From: Roseiflexaceae bacterium
Lineage (GTDB): Bacteria; Chloroflexota; Chloroflexia; Chloroflexales; Roseiflexaceae
Length of the DNA: 5,830 nt
Reading direction: 5' to 3'
Assembly (NCBI GenBank): GCA_947462525.1
Contig: CANHPK010000116.1
Coordinates: forward strand, 1 to 5,830
The notes under the pieces were generated by a model that worked only from the letters and a program-made list of their open reading frames with translations, was not told where the DNA came from and did no database searches. The position numbers were made by a program, and so were the translations under genes. The first letter of the stretch is position 1. Each line of letters opens with the position of its first letter. This document shows, in pieces, positions 5,730-5,830 of this stretch.

Positions 5730-5830
5730 ATGGTGCAGTACACAATCCACGACGATGCGTCACTCGATGCGTCAACCCGAGCGGCGATTCGCGAGCTGCT
5801 GGATATAGCGTTCGATGGCGACTTTTCGGA
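5730..5830 (+). CDS. GNAT acetyltransferase, AAC(2')-like, N-terminal fragment
   Basis: A frame opens at ATG 5730, 15 nt after the trpG stop, and stays open to the window end (33 full codons). The peptide contains DASLDASTRAAIRELLDIAF (9-28), then DGDFS. From memory this matches the start of aminoglycoside 2'-N-acetyltransferases of the GNAT fold, which read LD-x-x-TR-x-x-IR..AF-x-GDF. The acetyl-CoA-binding region lies beyond the window, so neither activity nor substrate can be judged. A GTG at 5733 is an alternative start, and no clear ribosome site is seen for either. The tight spacing suggests cotranscription with trpG, but a biosynthetic role is not implied. Many chromosomal relatives of this family do not confer resistance. 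Confidence 0.6.
   Translation, partial: MVQYTIHDDASLDASTRAAIRELLDIAFDGDFS

Overview
The window looks like a stretch of bacterial chromosome, moderately GC-rich in its genes. It carries a compact tryptophan module next to a cation/proton antiporter gene and a patch of repeat-rich intergenic DNA. A tRNA-sensing T-box ahead of trpS, the style of the TrpRS and TrpE/TrpG proteins, and the heptanucleotide and 'GCAGAG'-type repeats suggest a Chloroflexota (green non-sulfur) bacterium. This assignment is tentative and rests on recognition only, not on a search.

Layout. Positions 1-210 are a simple-sequence array of 30 in-phase heptanucleotides in two blocks. Positions 211-351 hold no gene but contain a degenerate 'CGCAGAG'-type dispersed repeat. 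On the minus strand, 2058-352 encodes a CPA2-family cation:proton antiporter with a C-terminal TrkA-N/RCK nucleotide-binding domain. A second degenerate copy of the same dispersed repeat lies just upstream of this gene, so similar repeats in the same orientation flank it. Next come a perfect 11-bp inverted repeat (2202-2225), a near-consensus sigma-70 promoter (TTGACA, 17 bp, TATCAT) and a complete transcriptional T-box leader. The leader has a UGG (Trp) specifier codon, a UGGC bulge matching a tRNA-Trp acceptor end, and a terminator.

On the plus strand the leader is followed by trpS (tryptophanyl-tRNA synthetase), a 66-nt gap with one hairpin, trpE (anthranilate synthase component I), trpG (the glutamine amidotransferase component, overlapping trpE by ATGA), and the start of a GNAT acetyltransferase that resembles AAC(2') and runs off the window.

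How it fits together. TrpE and TrpG together convert chorismate and glutamine to anthranilate, the first committed step of tryptophan synthesis. TrpS charges tRNA-Trp with the product. I see no promoter or intrinsic terminator between trpS and trpE, so the T-box could raise both charging and synthesis when uncharged tRNA-Trp accumulates. TrpE also keeps the LLES and NPSPYM segments associated with feedback inhibition by tryptophan, so control at both the transcript and enzyme level is plausible.
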